Positions 35,421-48,000 of a stretch of 64,000 bases of DNA are shown here, piece by piece. The stretch's first letter is position 1, and every line of letters begins with the position of its first letter. The notes under the pieces are model-generated. The model was given only the letters and a program-made list of their open reading frames with translations, searched no databases and had not been told where the DNA came from. This DNA is from Acanthopleura granulata (Eukaryota > Mollusca > Polyplacophora > Chitonida > Chitonidae). Position numbers and translations under genes: made by a program. The stretch covers positions 21,473,703 through 21,537,702 of the forward strand of contig JABBOT010000007.1 in assembly GCA_016165875.1 (NCBI GenBank). Direction: 5' to 3'.

Positions 35421-38400
35421 GAACTTGGCTGGGCTTATCAGTATATGCTACTGTAGGGATCAGGTGTTCCAAACCATGTCGTACCACCGTGCACGTTTAC
35501 CACAGCTACATTACTAAAGTGATCTCGTACCGTAAACGAACTGTACAATACCTGATTTGGTTTTGTTACGATATAGATATTGTAACCTACTCAGCTTTAA
35601 TGTACTGGCATGAAATTCATGTATTAAATTCTGATAGCCTTACATTTTAACTTGGGTGTTTTATGTCAATAAGGAAAAGTATTTTATTTACTTAATATTT
35701 TTTTATTTGGTCGATGCTGTAAGCCGTGCTCAAGAAATTTCACTTATACGACGGCGATCAGTAATGTGGTGAGAGGAAACCAGGCAGAACCCGGGAGAAA
35801 CCCACGACCATCCGAAGGTTGCTGGCAGACCTTCGCGCCGGAGAGGAAGCCAGCATGAGCTGGACTTGACCTCACAGCGACAACATTAGAAAAAAAATAT
35901 TTTAATAATAATGCATGAAGGAATGAACCCACTATGGCTAATCCCTGGGTGTCTCCCTAGTCCGATTTCATGTAACCTATAAGCAGTCGTCTTGTGCCAA
36001 CAAGAATAGATGTCTTAATATCTGATTTGTCAATTGATTAACTCCACACAGTATATCGATATATATAAATGAAATACACAAATTTCAACAATTCATCTCA
36101 TCATTCCTTCTTTCTTCTGAAAAGGTTGAGAGACTTGACATCTAAGTTGTGCGACGTAAGAGTCACGAATTCAAAGACGTGATTATAGCGGTAAAGTGGG
36201 TTTCTGCATGATAAAAAAGTGCTGCTGTGTTTCTTCGAGCTTCAACTTTTTTTTTTTTTTTTGCCGGCGTCTGACATCTTTTGTAGCAACACTTCTGATG
36301 TGTGCCTTGATATATGATAATCCCGTATTTCACATGCATGTACCACTGAATGGTCCTTGCAGAAATAAAAATAAAACAGTCGACATGCACAGGGTTTCAC
36401 CCTTACCATCGTTTGTGTTGAATGTCCCAATTTCAGACCTTCGATAACAATGTCGGTCAGTCGATCAGAAAATATCAACTAACAGCGCTCAGTATACTTC
36501 ATGGCAACTTTAGGTACACGTTAAGTATTGGTTTCATATGAAATCAAAACTTGTGTCAGATCCTCGGGGTTATAAGCAGATGAAACCAATCAGGTTTATA
36601 GCTCTGTCAAGTTGGCAAAATTTCAAATCTCGGCAGGTAGGCTATAATACATATGCATAAGTACAAACAAACCATCCCTATCAAAGACATGTCATTATAC
36701 CCACTGCACATTCAGGTCCCCGGGTCTTTTGACACTCAGCAGGCGGTTAAACCCCAGTACGCGTGTCAATCCACCTCTCATGTAGGCACGACAAACCAGC
36801 TCATCATAACAGCGTTTCAGCTCAAATCATATCCGCGTGATGCATCTTCTTCAACTGACTTTAAGGATCCGTTTTTTTTTGTTTTTTTTTTTGCTTTTTT
36901 TTGTTTTTTTTTTTGTTTTTTTTTTAATATCCGAATAGTATGTAATGGAATTTGTCCTGTCAATTTTCTTCTATTCCCTTGTCGCCTTTTATTGGGGGTC
37001 GACCCAGTGTACAAATCACACTGTATTCGAACTCAACTTCATTAATTAGTGAAGACATCAGGGGAACAAAACCACAGCTTCATTTCAGTTTGCAATCCTA
37101 TAAGCAAGCATGGTATGTTGCAGGCCAATTTTTCATGGCACAAGAATCGGTGTCCTTGAGATCGTAATTGCGGATAAGAGATAACACAAGTCTTGGATGT
37201 ATGGATTGATTTTCCTTTTAATTCTGGAGTATCGGCAAACATGACTAGCACAGACCACGTAGTCAATGTGACGAGCTGTATTACGACAGTACACAACACT
37301 GCTAACACACATACCATCAGGATATCACCGACATGTCTACCGCACAAGTAGGGCCTGGGCCACAGCATGGTAACGGTTTGACAAGAACAGAAATTTGCAA
37401 CCAAATATTAAATACTGCGGTGATCGATCACTGTAAATAATTCCGTAGTCAAAACTTGGGAGACTGAAAAGCTATGTAATCTATAGACAAAAATTTACGA
37501 AGTTTTACTCAATTTACCTATTTCGTTTAATTTATTTCGATGCGAATGGCATCGCACGGCAATTTCTAGTCCTGAAATTTGTGGATGTTGGCTACGTCCT
37601 TAAATTCTGTCAGCAGCGTATTTAATACTTTGACATAATTGGGCTCCATAGGCGGCATTATGCATTCATACATACTCACCACAATTTGCCACATTTTCCA
37701 CTTGGGCCCAAATGTTTTTTTTTTTTTGTTGTTTTTTTTTAATGATTCTATATCGAAACTCTTTCCGGTGCTAAAAGGTTCGGAAATACCCTTAAGGTAA
37801 CGGTAGGAGAACGGAAAAAGTAGACGTCATAAGAGAAAACTGTGATATGCCAAAGGACTGAATGTTCAGTAGGGCAGGGCATTACAGACGTGATTCCACA
37901 TCAGAATCATGAAGACTTCCAAGACAGGTTCAATACACATGCACATAATTCCAACAGTAACATCATTTTTTCCAAATGTGCCTCATAAAAATTGCACTGC
38001 ATCACTGCTTACCGGCCATGAATCTTGTTGAAAAGATTGTGCTGAAAAGTAAGCCTGTGAAATAAACCCAATCGCCTAACCGTATCTTTTTCTACAAACG
38101 ATAACCAAAAGACACTAGCAGTAATGTTCTGTTGTTAAAGGTGTTACAATCAACCAAAATGAACAGCCAAACCACTGCCTGCATTAAGGTGCAATTTGCA
38201 GTTCTTACATCAAAATTCATCATCTTGAAACTAGACAGAAATTCACCCACCTTTGAAAAACAAAGGGAAAGACTGAATCCATTGGTAGAGCACAAAGCAC
38301 ATGACAACTTTCGCACAATACTGAGCAATAATAGAGCACCACACTGAAGACTGGTCTAGTGCAAGCACAGTTAACACGAGTTTAAAAAAAAAATTCCAGT

Positions 38401-38640
38401 GAAAATATATGGCAGAAAAATTAAATTAAAAACAAACAAACAAAAAAACGGACAAAAAACAAAAAAAAGACTGGCCAGTTTCGAGATAGAGCAGGTGCCT
38501 AAACTGTTTGTATACTCAGGTATCAAATTTACTTCCTACAGACTTCGGAATATTTACTACAAGGATAAAAACCGATCATGAAACGGTTAACGTTCTTCCT
38601 TTTGAGAAATCCAAAACTAATCGTGACAAAAACTACAATG
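35421..38640. other. Intergenic stretch between KHDRBS and ODC
   Basis: No gene is recognised. It contains one SINE copy (35.7 kb) and T-rich low-complexity runs at 36248-36263, 36871-36926 and 37715-37740. Frames through the T-rich runs give Phe-rich nonsense. Confidence 0.5.
35697..35888 (-). mobile_element. SINE (family A), head truncated
   Basis: Shows AAGCCGTGCTCAAGAAATTT, TTTCACTTATACGACGGCGA, AACCCGGGAGAAACCCACGA, GAGAGGAAGCCAGCATGAGC and GGACTTGACCTCACAGCGAC, then loses similarity before the A box. Confidence 0.85.
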
Positions 38641-38643
38641 ATG

Positions 38644-38940
38644 TTTAATCAACAGCTCTCACGATGTCAGTGACTATTTCAGTTATACAAAGATCCCTAT
38701 CTAATACTGATGTTTAAAAAAAAAAAAAACAACAAAACCTGGAACACAAGAACTATCAAAAGTCATCATTACCATGTAAACATTGGTACATTTACTAAAA
38801 GCCACACAGCAAACCTTACAAGAATTTTTCTAATTTACCGGTATAGGGCTAGTAGTAATAATTAACTACGTGGATAAATTCAGGATGATTCAGGAATTAA
38901 CTGAGGGTTATACGGGGCGTGATATCATCAGTTGACGGGT
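38644..38940 (-). other. Likely ODC 3' UTR with ATTAAA signal
   Basis: The minus strand carries an ATTAAA poly(A)-signal variant at 38649-38644, about 295 bases past the ODC stop. No AATAAA occurs on that strand until near 37520. Position and spacing are plausible; usage is not shown. Confidence 0.35.
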
Positions 38941-39088
38941 TCACAGGTCCACTTTGGTACAGGCCTCATCTGGGATGTACATTAGCTTGGACAGGTCTAG
39001 GTCTCTACACTGGTGCCCTGCCTTCATCTGCGGGATGGCACAAATACACGGCTCCACCTTCTTTGGCTTGGCAGGAAACAACGTATGC
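38941..39088 (-). CDS. ODC1: ODC coding exon 10 and stop
   Basis: Phase 2 in (acceptor TGTTTCAG), TGA at 38943-38941. It encodes aa 422-470, a variable cysteine-bearing tail ([10 protein letters not shown], then [13 protein letters not shown]). The vertebrate tail is a proteasome degron with a critical cysteine; whether this tail acts the same way cannot be read from sequence. Confidence 0.92.
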
Positions 39089-42000
39089 CTGAAACACATG
39101 CACACATGTGTAAGAATAGGGTGAGGAAGAGGAGAAGTTAAACACCAGAGCGCTTCCAAGAATTTGTCTAGCGTGCACCTGCTCCTGTGGGCAAGACGGA
39201 CGCTGCGACCGACAAGGTTTGGGACCTCTTCAGGAAGCTCCTTATCAGCCTCAGACATTACCATACAGTCAGTCAAACCTAAATACACCCCTGCCCTGAG
39301 CCCTAAACCATTCCTAGGCCCTGCACTGCCCCAAATACACCCTTGCTCTGTACAGTCCTAAATACACCCCTCCCCTGTACAGTCCTAAATACACCCCTCC
39401 CCTGCACAGCCCTAAATACACCCCTCCCCTGCACAGCCCTAAATACACCCCTCCCCTGTCCAGTCCTAAATATACCCTGTACAAGCCTACTGTGTACAAA
39501 CCTAAATATAATCCTTCCCTGTACAACCCTGCACTATACAACGTATACATGTGTACAACAAGTAAAAGGTACAAAATCACTTCGCTTATATATCAAAAAT
39601 CCATCTCATAAAGCTGTCTGGGCCCCTACCTTATACTACACTCTGCACATTTTCAGTGTGAAAATGTCCACCGCGCTGGTATTTTCTTGTCAGCACGATA
39701 AACAAACATGGTAAAACACCACCGTCTCATGAAACTTGTACCAAAAGACAACTTACCAGGTTTCTGTCAAGCTGTAGTAATAACACCTTGGTTTGGGCAT
39801 GCCATTGAAGCTGGATGCAGCACACATGGTGTAGGCTCCCATGTCCTCAAAGAACAGCCAATGGCCAATGTTCAGCTCCGGGAGAAGGGTCTCCTGCAGA
39901 ATGCAGTCCAAGCCGTCGCACGTCGGTCCCCAGACACTGCTGGTGAATGTTGGGGCATCCTCACAATCCTGCAAATACACATACAAATACACATACAGTC
40001 AAAAATCAGAAAAATCACTAGTTCTTGGATTCATGACAATGAATGAATGCTTATTGTTTAACGCCCTACTCAAGAATATTTCACTTATACGAAGGCGGTG
40101 TCTCCTTGGTGCAGGACGGATTTCCACCGTATCTTTTATCTGGTGCTGCCTCACCGAGACAACTTGCCGAAGACACCCAACAAGCCCCCTCACCCAGTCA
40201 CATTATACTGACACTGGGCCAACCAGTCCACCCTCTATCCTCTTATTGCCGAGCGCCTAGCGAGGAAGCAGAATGTATCATTTTTTAAAGTCTTTGGTAT
40301 GACCCGACCCAGGTTTGAACCCAGATCTCCCCGTCCGAAAGCGGACGCCCAACCAACTGCGCTATCCGGGCGGGTGATTCATGACAGAAAAACATTACTT
40401 TGCTAACATGTTCTTTAAGACAATAATAAATTTGATAAAATTTATTTATTTATTTGATTGGTGTTTTACGCCATATTCATGAACATTTCACCTTTCAGCC
40501 AGCATTATGGTGGAAGGAAACCGGGCACAGCCCGGGGGAAACCCGCACCCATCCGCAGGTTGCTGGCAGACTTTCCCAAGTACAGTTGGAGAGGAAGCCA
40601 GAAGGAGCTGGACTCTCACAGCAACCGTGTGGGTGGGAGGCTCTTAGGTCATTGCGCTGCACTAACTCATCAACCAACTAAACCACGGAGGCCACCAAAT
40701 TTGATAAGAGTAGACAAAAGGTGCATGCACAGGTATACATCTGCATGAATTTCAGAATTTGCTTTTTGCAGTAAAATGCCTCAGATATATGCCAGAAAAA
40801 AATGGAAACGCCTACAGTTACAGCTTAGGAAGGGTCTGCCCTTCAATTTGGCTAAAATATTACAAATGCAACCCGTAGCAAGAGGCCAGTGTGCATGCAA
40901 TGACAGGTGCCTGTCTGTCCTTCGCTTTCTAAAGAATCAAAGTGTGTTTGAATCAATGTCTTGTGTCCAAAATGGAGTTAGATGAAGACAGATGACTATG
41001 CTATAGAAGATCAAGCCAACATGAACGTTGCCAGAGCATTTCATGTGTACAAGCCAGGACTTTTCCAGGAATCTTCTATCATTCCCAGGTTTCATCTCTT
41101 GGCTTTAGGTGGCAAAATGTGTGTCCATTTGAGCAGTGAGAACTACATGTAACATGTTAATGAGTAATGCTTCTCATGAGCAGGCCTAAATGAACACAGT
41201 TTGGAATATGATCAGTTTCACCTTTCAGCCAATTTAATGACAGCCTCAAGGCAAATTTCTTCCAGGACATCAAATCTTGGAGTAATGACAGAAATACAGA
41301 AATCAGCATACTGATTCAACAATTTTTGAAGTTTACGAAAGAAAGAATGAATTCCCATTATATGCCCTAGTGAGGCAAGAACTCTCTATAAAAGGCATGC
41401 AGCACTGACCTAATCATAAACTGGCCAGAAATTCATGTAAGGTGAAATCATGGTAAATGAGATACAGGGATTCAGCTATGCATCGGTCATCGGTTAGATT
41501 CCTATCAAATTCTTACACGACCCATTCCTGCTAGTGGGTCTCGTTCATTTCGTCCATACCTTTTTAGCATGTAATGTTTATCTCAAATCCCCAATAATTT
41601 AACCAAAGGCATAAAATCTCTGTTCACTTTCCGACGTAATGATGACCGTAATGCGTCCACTTCTCACCGCGTTAAATGTCTGTTACTGAGTTAGACTATT
41701 ATTAGGCTGGTGCAATAAGATCTCCATTACTCAAACTGATTGGCTTAAAACCTGCCCCTTGTAAAATGGACACAATATGCACTCGTACATTTATCGCTCA
41801 CCAGATCCGCCATGTCCCCGAGAAAGAAATTTGCTGGAGGAACAATTCATTCTGCTCTCCCCCGCAAGAACTCAATTTCAGCCACAGAAATATAACTTCG
41901 GTGCCATAACAGAGCCTTCAAAGTGCATGGCACACTATACTCCCTCTTTGATTTTGAGAAAACCAGGTTATGCAAAAGGCAGCCCATCAATAGTAGCTGT

Positions 42001-45000
42001 CACACTTCATGTTGTTGTTGTATTGGAAACAAGAAGTCATACATTTGCCTGGTTTTGAGGACACAGACAGCACTGACTTGGGAAAAATGTTCCTGTCTAG
42101 GGTAAAGCAGACACAGAAGTAAACTAAGTATTCGCTAGGGCACCCTAGCAACTCCGCAGGAATTGGAGATGAAAGGAACTAGATGTTCAACAAGTGGTAA
42201 CCACAACAATAACCACAGACAGGTTTTCAATTAAGTCTTTCACTGAAAAACACCCATAAATGTAACGTATGTATGATATCAACAGTTTTTGGATTCAAGT
42301 TCTTTTTATTCCATCCCAATTCATAAATATAATTTTGCCAGCCCTTGCTACCAGGTTTTGGGTTTTTGAGGGGTTTTTTTGGTTTCAGAAAGTTATATTT
42401 TTGTTCTTTTCAAAATTACTTAAAGAGTGAAACCGTGAAGTGAATATTAATACAAATTTATTGATAATTTCACAATGCAACATAAACATTCCACACTTGT
42501 AGGTAATAACTTTTTAGCTCGAAAACTCAGTTTTTTCAATTTCGGTTTGTACAATGTTGAATTCTATGAATCCCTGCATTCGCAGAACAAATAAACAATC
42601 AAACAAACAAGCCAAGGGTGGACTGATTGGGTGGCTTATCGCTGGTAAAGTTGGAGTGCTGAAAAGATGTTTCGCTGGGTTGTTTTTCGTGAAAGGCCTT
42701 CAGTGTTTGTTACCATTTTAAAAGTGTTTGCAAGGACCTACAACAAAATTCAACAGACATGTCGGTACTACTGTATTTCACCATTGCTTGTACAAGGAAT
42801 AGTAGTCTTAATAGTGCTCGTGGAATTATGACATATCAAATCCTGAAATGATCCACTGAAATCGGCGTGTTCAGGACAAATGTCCTCTGGGTTCCAGATC
42901 CTAACAAAATCACTGAGACAGATTGAGGTTCACTTTGAAGACAGTGCACACCGTGAAACGCAATATCGCGTTCCCGGACGCATAACCCCGCACTCTCTAT
43001 CTTGTCTATCTTACCTGCAGAACACTGGCTGCCACCTTGGCATGGTCGTACAGCAGGCAGTTGAAGGAGCCATACACACCGTCGTTCACGTAGTACATGT
43101 ACGCTGGCTCCTCGTCCTTGGTCGGCTCTCCCAGGCTGGCCACTGCAACAAAGCCGAACAGAAACATTTGCCATGATCATATGAGATCACACCAAGCTTT
43201 CTGACGAGGCACAAAACTATAGCTAACGTTTCACCACAGGGGAGACAACTCTCTCACCCTTGTCCGAACAGCTTTCTTATTTCATTGACAACCCTTTAAC
43301 ACTGTGCATAAATTCTAATAGAGTCCAGAACTCCTCAACAATGCTTTATGGTTTACCACTGCTGTTAACCATCAAGCAATTATGATAGCCAGGAAAATCC
43401 TGATACATGGAATGAAGAAAGACTCTTGTTTTACTGATCTATGTGTATTTGATGAGCAAGTTTATCTATGCATACTTGAGGTTCATCTATGTGTACTTGA
43501 TGAGGAGGTTCATCTAGGTGTACTTGATGAGGAGGTTTATCTAGGTGTACTTGATGAGGAGGTTTATCTAGGTGTACTTGATGAGGAGGTTCATCTAGGT
43601 GTACTTGATGAGGAGGTTTATCTAGGTGTACTTGATGAGGAGGTTTATCGATGTGTACTTGATGAAGAGGTTTATCTAGGTGTACTTGATGAGGGTGTTC
43701 ATCTATGTGTACTTGATGAGGAGGTTCATCTATGTGTACTTGATGAAGAGGTTTATCTATGTCTACTTGATGAAGAGGTTTATCTAGGTGTACTTGATGA
43801 AGAGGTTTATCTATGTGTACTTGATGAAGAGGTTTATCTAGGTGTACTTGATGAAGAGGTTTACCTATATGTCCTTGACGAGGAAGTCTATCTACGTGTA
43901 CTTGATGAGGAGGTCTATCTATGTGTACTTGATGAAGAAGTTTATCTATGTGTACTTGATGAAGAGGTCTATGTGTACTTGATGAAGAAGTTTATCGATG
44001 TGTACTTGATGAAGAGGTTTATCTATGTGTACTTGATGAAGAGGTCTATCTATGTGTACTTGATGAAGAGGTTTATCTAGGTGTACTTGATGAAGAGGTC
44101 TATCTATGTGTACTTGATGAAGAGGTTTATCTATGTGTACTTGATGAGGAGGTCTATCTATGTGTACTTGATGAGGAGGTCTATCTATGTGTACTTGATG
44201 AAGAGGTTTATCTATGTGTACTTGACGAGGAGGTCTATCTATGTGTACTTGCTCAGGAGCCTATCTATACAAGGGTTTTTCATGCCAATTTCTGTACAGT
44301 AACTCAATTTGAACAAATCAGAAAACTTAATATTTTTCATCATCAATGTATGTAAAATGTATCTACAACTCATTTATTTTACCAAAACTCAACACAAAAT
44401 TTGTGTAAATCTCAATTTTCCGACATTTCTAGCTGTGGTTGCCCCTACAAGAAAGTCGCTAGAAAAACCCCTGCTCCGAGGAGGCTGATGTGTACTTGAT
44501 GAGGTACTTGACCCACAACTATCTATCTGGCATATATCAGGCACATCACTCTGAGTGGACACATACCTTGGCCCGGGCCTGAAGTGTCCATCTCTCTGGC
44601 CACCACTCTCTTGGCTATGATGTTGACCGCCAGGGTGAATGCCGAGGCCACAAAGTATCGTCCTGGTTCTGCAATCACCCGCACTCCGTCCTCCTCAGGG
44701 AAGTGTTCAGTCAGAGCCTGGTTCACAACGGCTGCAATCTGACGGTAAATGCCAAGGGGCATGTGTTAAGGCAGTCAAAATGGTAAGGCACCTACATGGC
44801 CAAGCTGACGGGTGCAGGCAAGTAACAGTTACATTAAGAGGGAAACAGGTACACATAAAAGTGAATGAAACTAAATATTTAAGTAACTATGAGCAGACAG
44901 ACCTCAAAAACTGCACTTTCTAGCAGGGGACGGGGTAATTTTCCTATGATTCTTGTTTTTGCAATGTGAGCTATTCAACATCAAATACTAACTTTGAGTT

Positions 45001-48000
45001 GAGGAATTGTGTGTGGTGTCACTGACACCAAAAGTGACTTGTGAAGACATCCATGAAATCCAAACACTTGACTGCATATATTCAGTGAAAAAATTAAAAA
45101 AAAAAAAAAAATAGCCAGCTTCCAATACTGCCTTTAGTAGTTTTCCCATCGATCCTTGGGGCTTTTTTCTTTCACTTAATGAACAATTACAATCTGAGGG
45201 CACAAAACACAGATTCACATCGTGGCAGCCAAAATCATAGAATAAGGCACAAAACAAACTATAATCTTTTGTACATGTAATATGGAACTTTAGAGCTGTG
45301 ACGTTATACTATCACACCGTTTGGACTGTGAAAATATGCCCAATTTGACAGCACAATGTCACCACGATGTTTACTCACGCAACGTCAAAACGTGAAATCT
45401 CTGCTTCTGTATGAAAGATTGACCTTTGTCTGTCCAACAAATGTTCACTGCTATAAAAGTAGACTTGGGTTTTTGTGACCAGATATCTCACCTCTCTGAA
45501 GCTGATGGGAGCAGACTTTTGTCCGGGGAATCCACCTCCAATATCCAGTAGGGTCATCTTGAAGCCAAGCTCCAATGCCTGGTCAAACACTTTCCTAGAC
45601 ACAGAAATGGCCGCTTCAAATGCTTGCGCATCCTCACAGCCACTTCCGACATGGAAACTGGAGGGGAGAAATCAGAAACAAGGTCAGCCAGTCAGTTGTA
45701 ACAATTTATTAGTTCACTGAGTGGTCCTGAGAGGACAAATGCTAAATCTACCGACTGTCTGACACAAACTAAACATTTGTTGGCTTAGTCCACAAGTGAG
45801 CATGAATATTCATCCATGCAGTTGGGCACTGCCACTGAACTTGGTGGACAGCACTGCTGTTTTGTTTGTCACAAGGTTTGCTCCTCTCACACTGGAGAAT
45901 CCCCTTTAGTGCTTTCAAAAATCACTCATGTGGTTAAACACAAGAGATACAACATGGGGAAATCACACATTGAAAACTAACCAGAGCCTATAGGCACTGA
46001 AATGTATTCTATGATGAATGCTCAGGTTTCTTGCATGTAGATGTTTCTGTTGCTTGGCCTTTGTTTATGATCACTAAAGTAAATCTATCATATTTTCACA
46101 ATTTTATTCATCGACTGTTTGTTGTGCAAGCTAGGAGGTCCGAGAATCGCTTTATGACTAATTAGTGATAAACATTCGAATTGTTGCCTGCAGGCTGGGG
46201 GTTTCAATCATACTGGCCTAAGAGACCACAAATCTTCACTTCTGTGTTTCATGTTCATTTAAACCAACATGACCAACAAGAAACACAAAATCAGTTCCAT
46301 GAAAAAAAGTTATGAAAAACATTTTTTTCCCAGTAAATCTGTATATAACTAATACAGCACTATTTACATAATAATAATCCAACTCAGTAACAGGTTAAGC
46401 AGCATACATATGTGAATGTATGCCGTAAGAAAGGGGCCAGGAGGAATTTCAATGATATCCTTTCACTGATATCCAGCCAACACAAAGTTTCTCTACTATT
46501 TTTACAAACCATGCTCTACCTGAGGCATGCATACCAGCTTATACACAGAGCAGCTATAGATTGCATGTGGACGGACACTGTCAAACCCATTTGAATTGTA
46601 AAGAGCACTCCATTTCACCTCAGATGACCCAAATGAACGTCATAAAAATCATGCAATAAGATATGTTGAGCTTTATACATTTTCTCTTGGCATTCCCTAC
46701 ATATTGTTGAAGCATTACTTCTCTCGGCATTCCCTACATATTGTTGAAGCATTACTTCTCTTGGCATTCCCTACACATTGTCGAAGTGTTACTTCTCTTG
46801 GCATTCCCTACATATTGTTGAAGTGTTACTTCTCTTGGCATTCCCTACATATTGTTGAAGTGTTACTTCTCTTGGCATTCCCTACATATTGTCGAAGTAT
46901 TACTTCAACAATGAAATTTGTTACATTACACAGTGTCCAATTTTCATTACTACCAACATGTGACTTCGGACGCGTTTAAAACAAGATTAACCCTAACCTT
47001 ACTTTAAGATATGTACTGTTTATGGCAGGTACACATCGGTATGGATCTGTGCCATTCTAGAATATGACATCTTCGTTCTAATTCCCGGAAAAATGATTTA
47101 AGTCACTTGACATAACCACCGGTACTCGGTAGCAGGCAGGGCTGGCCTAGGACTGGTCTTCAACAAACACTGGACCATACAAGCAGCCCCAGGAACAGCC
47201 GTCGAAAGGCAGGGCATCTCTGACCATGGCCCGCTCCTCACGTGAAGTGAGGGAGAAGTATCAAATTACTGTCGACTTTGAAAAAAATTACACATCCATA
47301 AGCAATACCGATGTGCATTACTTATCGCCCTAGATTATATTCGTGTTTAGAAGATTTGAGTCACAGGGCAAGCTTGGTCCCTTTTCTGCCTCACCTGACG
47401 CCCATCACGTTAAGTCCCAGTTCTTTGGCAACTTGCAGCAGATGGTAACAGTCATTGGGGTGACAGCCAAACTTGATGCCTAACTCACACTGCACCTTGT
47501 AGTCGCTGGGGGGCAGGACCCTTAACACCAGTCTGAAAAAATCACAATGCATACATTCTCAACACATCCATAAGTACAATTACTTTTCCTTGTTATATAT
47601 ATATATATTTGTGCTTGAATATGCCCCATACATGTGACTAAGTCTGTTAATTTAAATTCTTTCCCGTGGATCATCAAAGTAATAAAACCCAAAACCTACT
47701 GACCTGAGTATCTGAAACAAAAGCAGTACTGTTCATACTGGGAGGCAATGGGACAGAGCTTCAATGAAATATAGCCACTGCAAACACCAGGCAATACAGG
47801 TTCAGGGGAGACAACAAGTACACCTACTTGGCATCTGGGTATAGGCCCTTGATCTTGTGCAGCTCTGCTTCATTGTCGAAGGTCATCATGGACACATTGG
47901 TCTTGTGTGCATAGCGGATGAACGACGCTTGTTTACAGGGGTTAGCAAAGATGATACGAGACGGAGATACTCCTAGCTTCAGCACTTTCTCAATCTCGGC

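Noticed and set aside
36653..37045. 130-codon plus-strand open frame
   Set aside because: Runs through a T-rich low-complexity tract giving Phe-rich residues; artefact.
39314..39714. Open frames on both strands (88 and 123 codons)
   Set aside because: Produced by the 27-bp C-rich minisatellite in the last ODC intron; no homology or splice signals.
43382..44080. 232-codon plus-strand open frame
   Set aside because: It consists of a 27-bp minisatellite inside an ODC intron; openness follows from the period, and a 4-base deletion shifts the frame.
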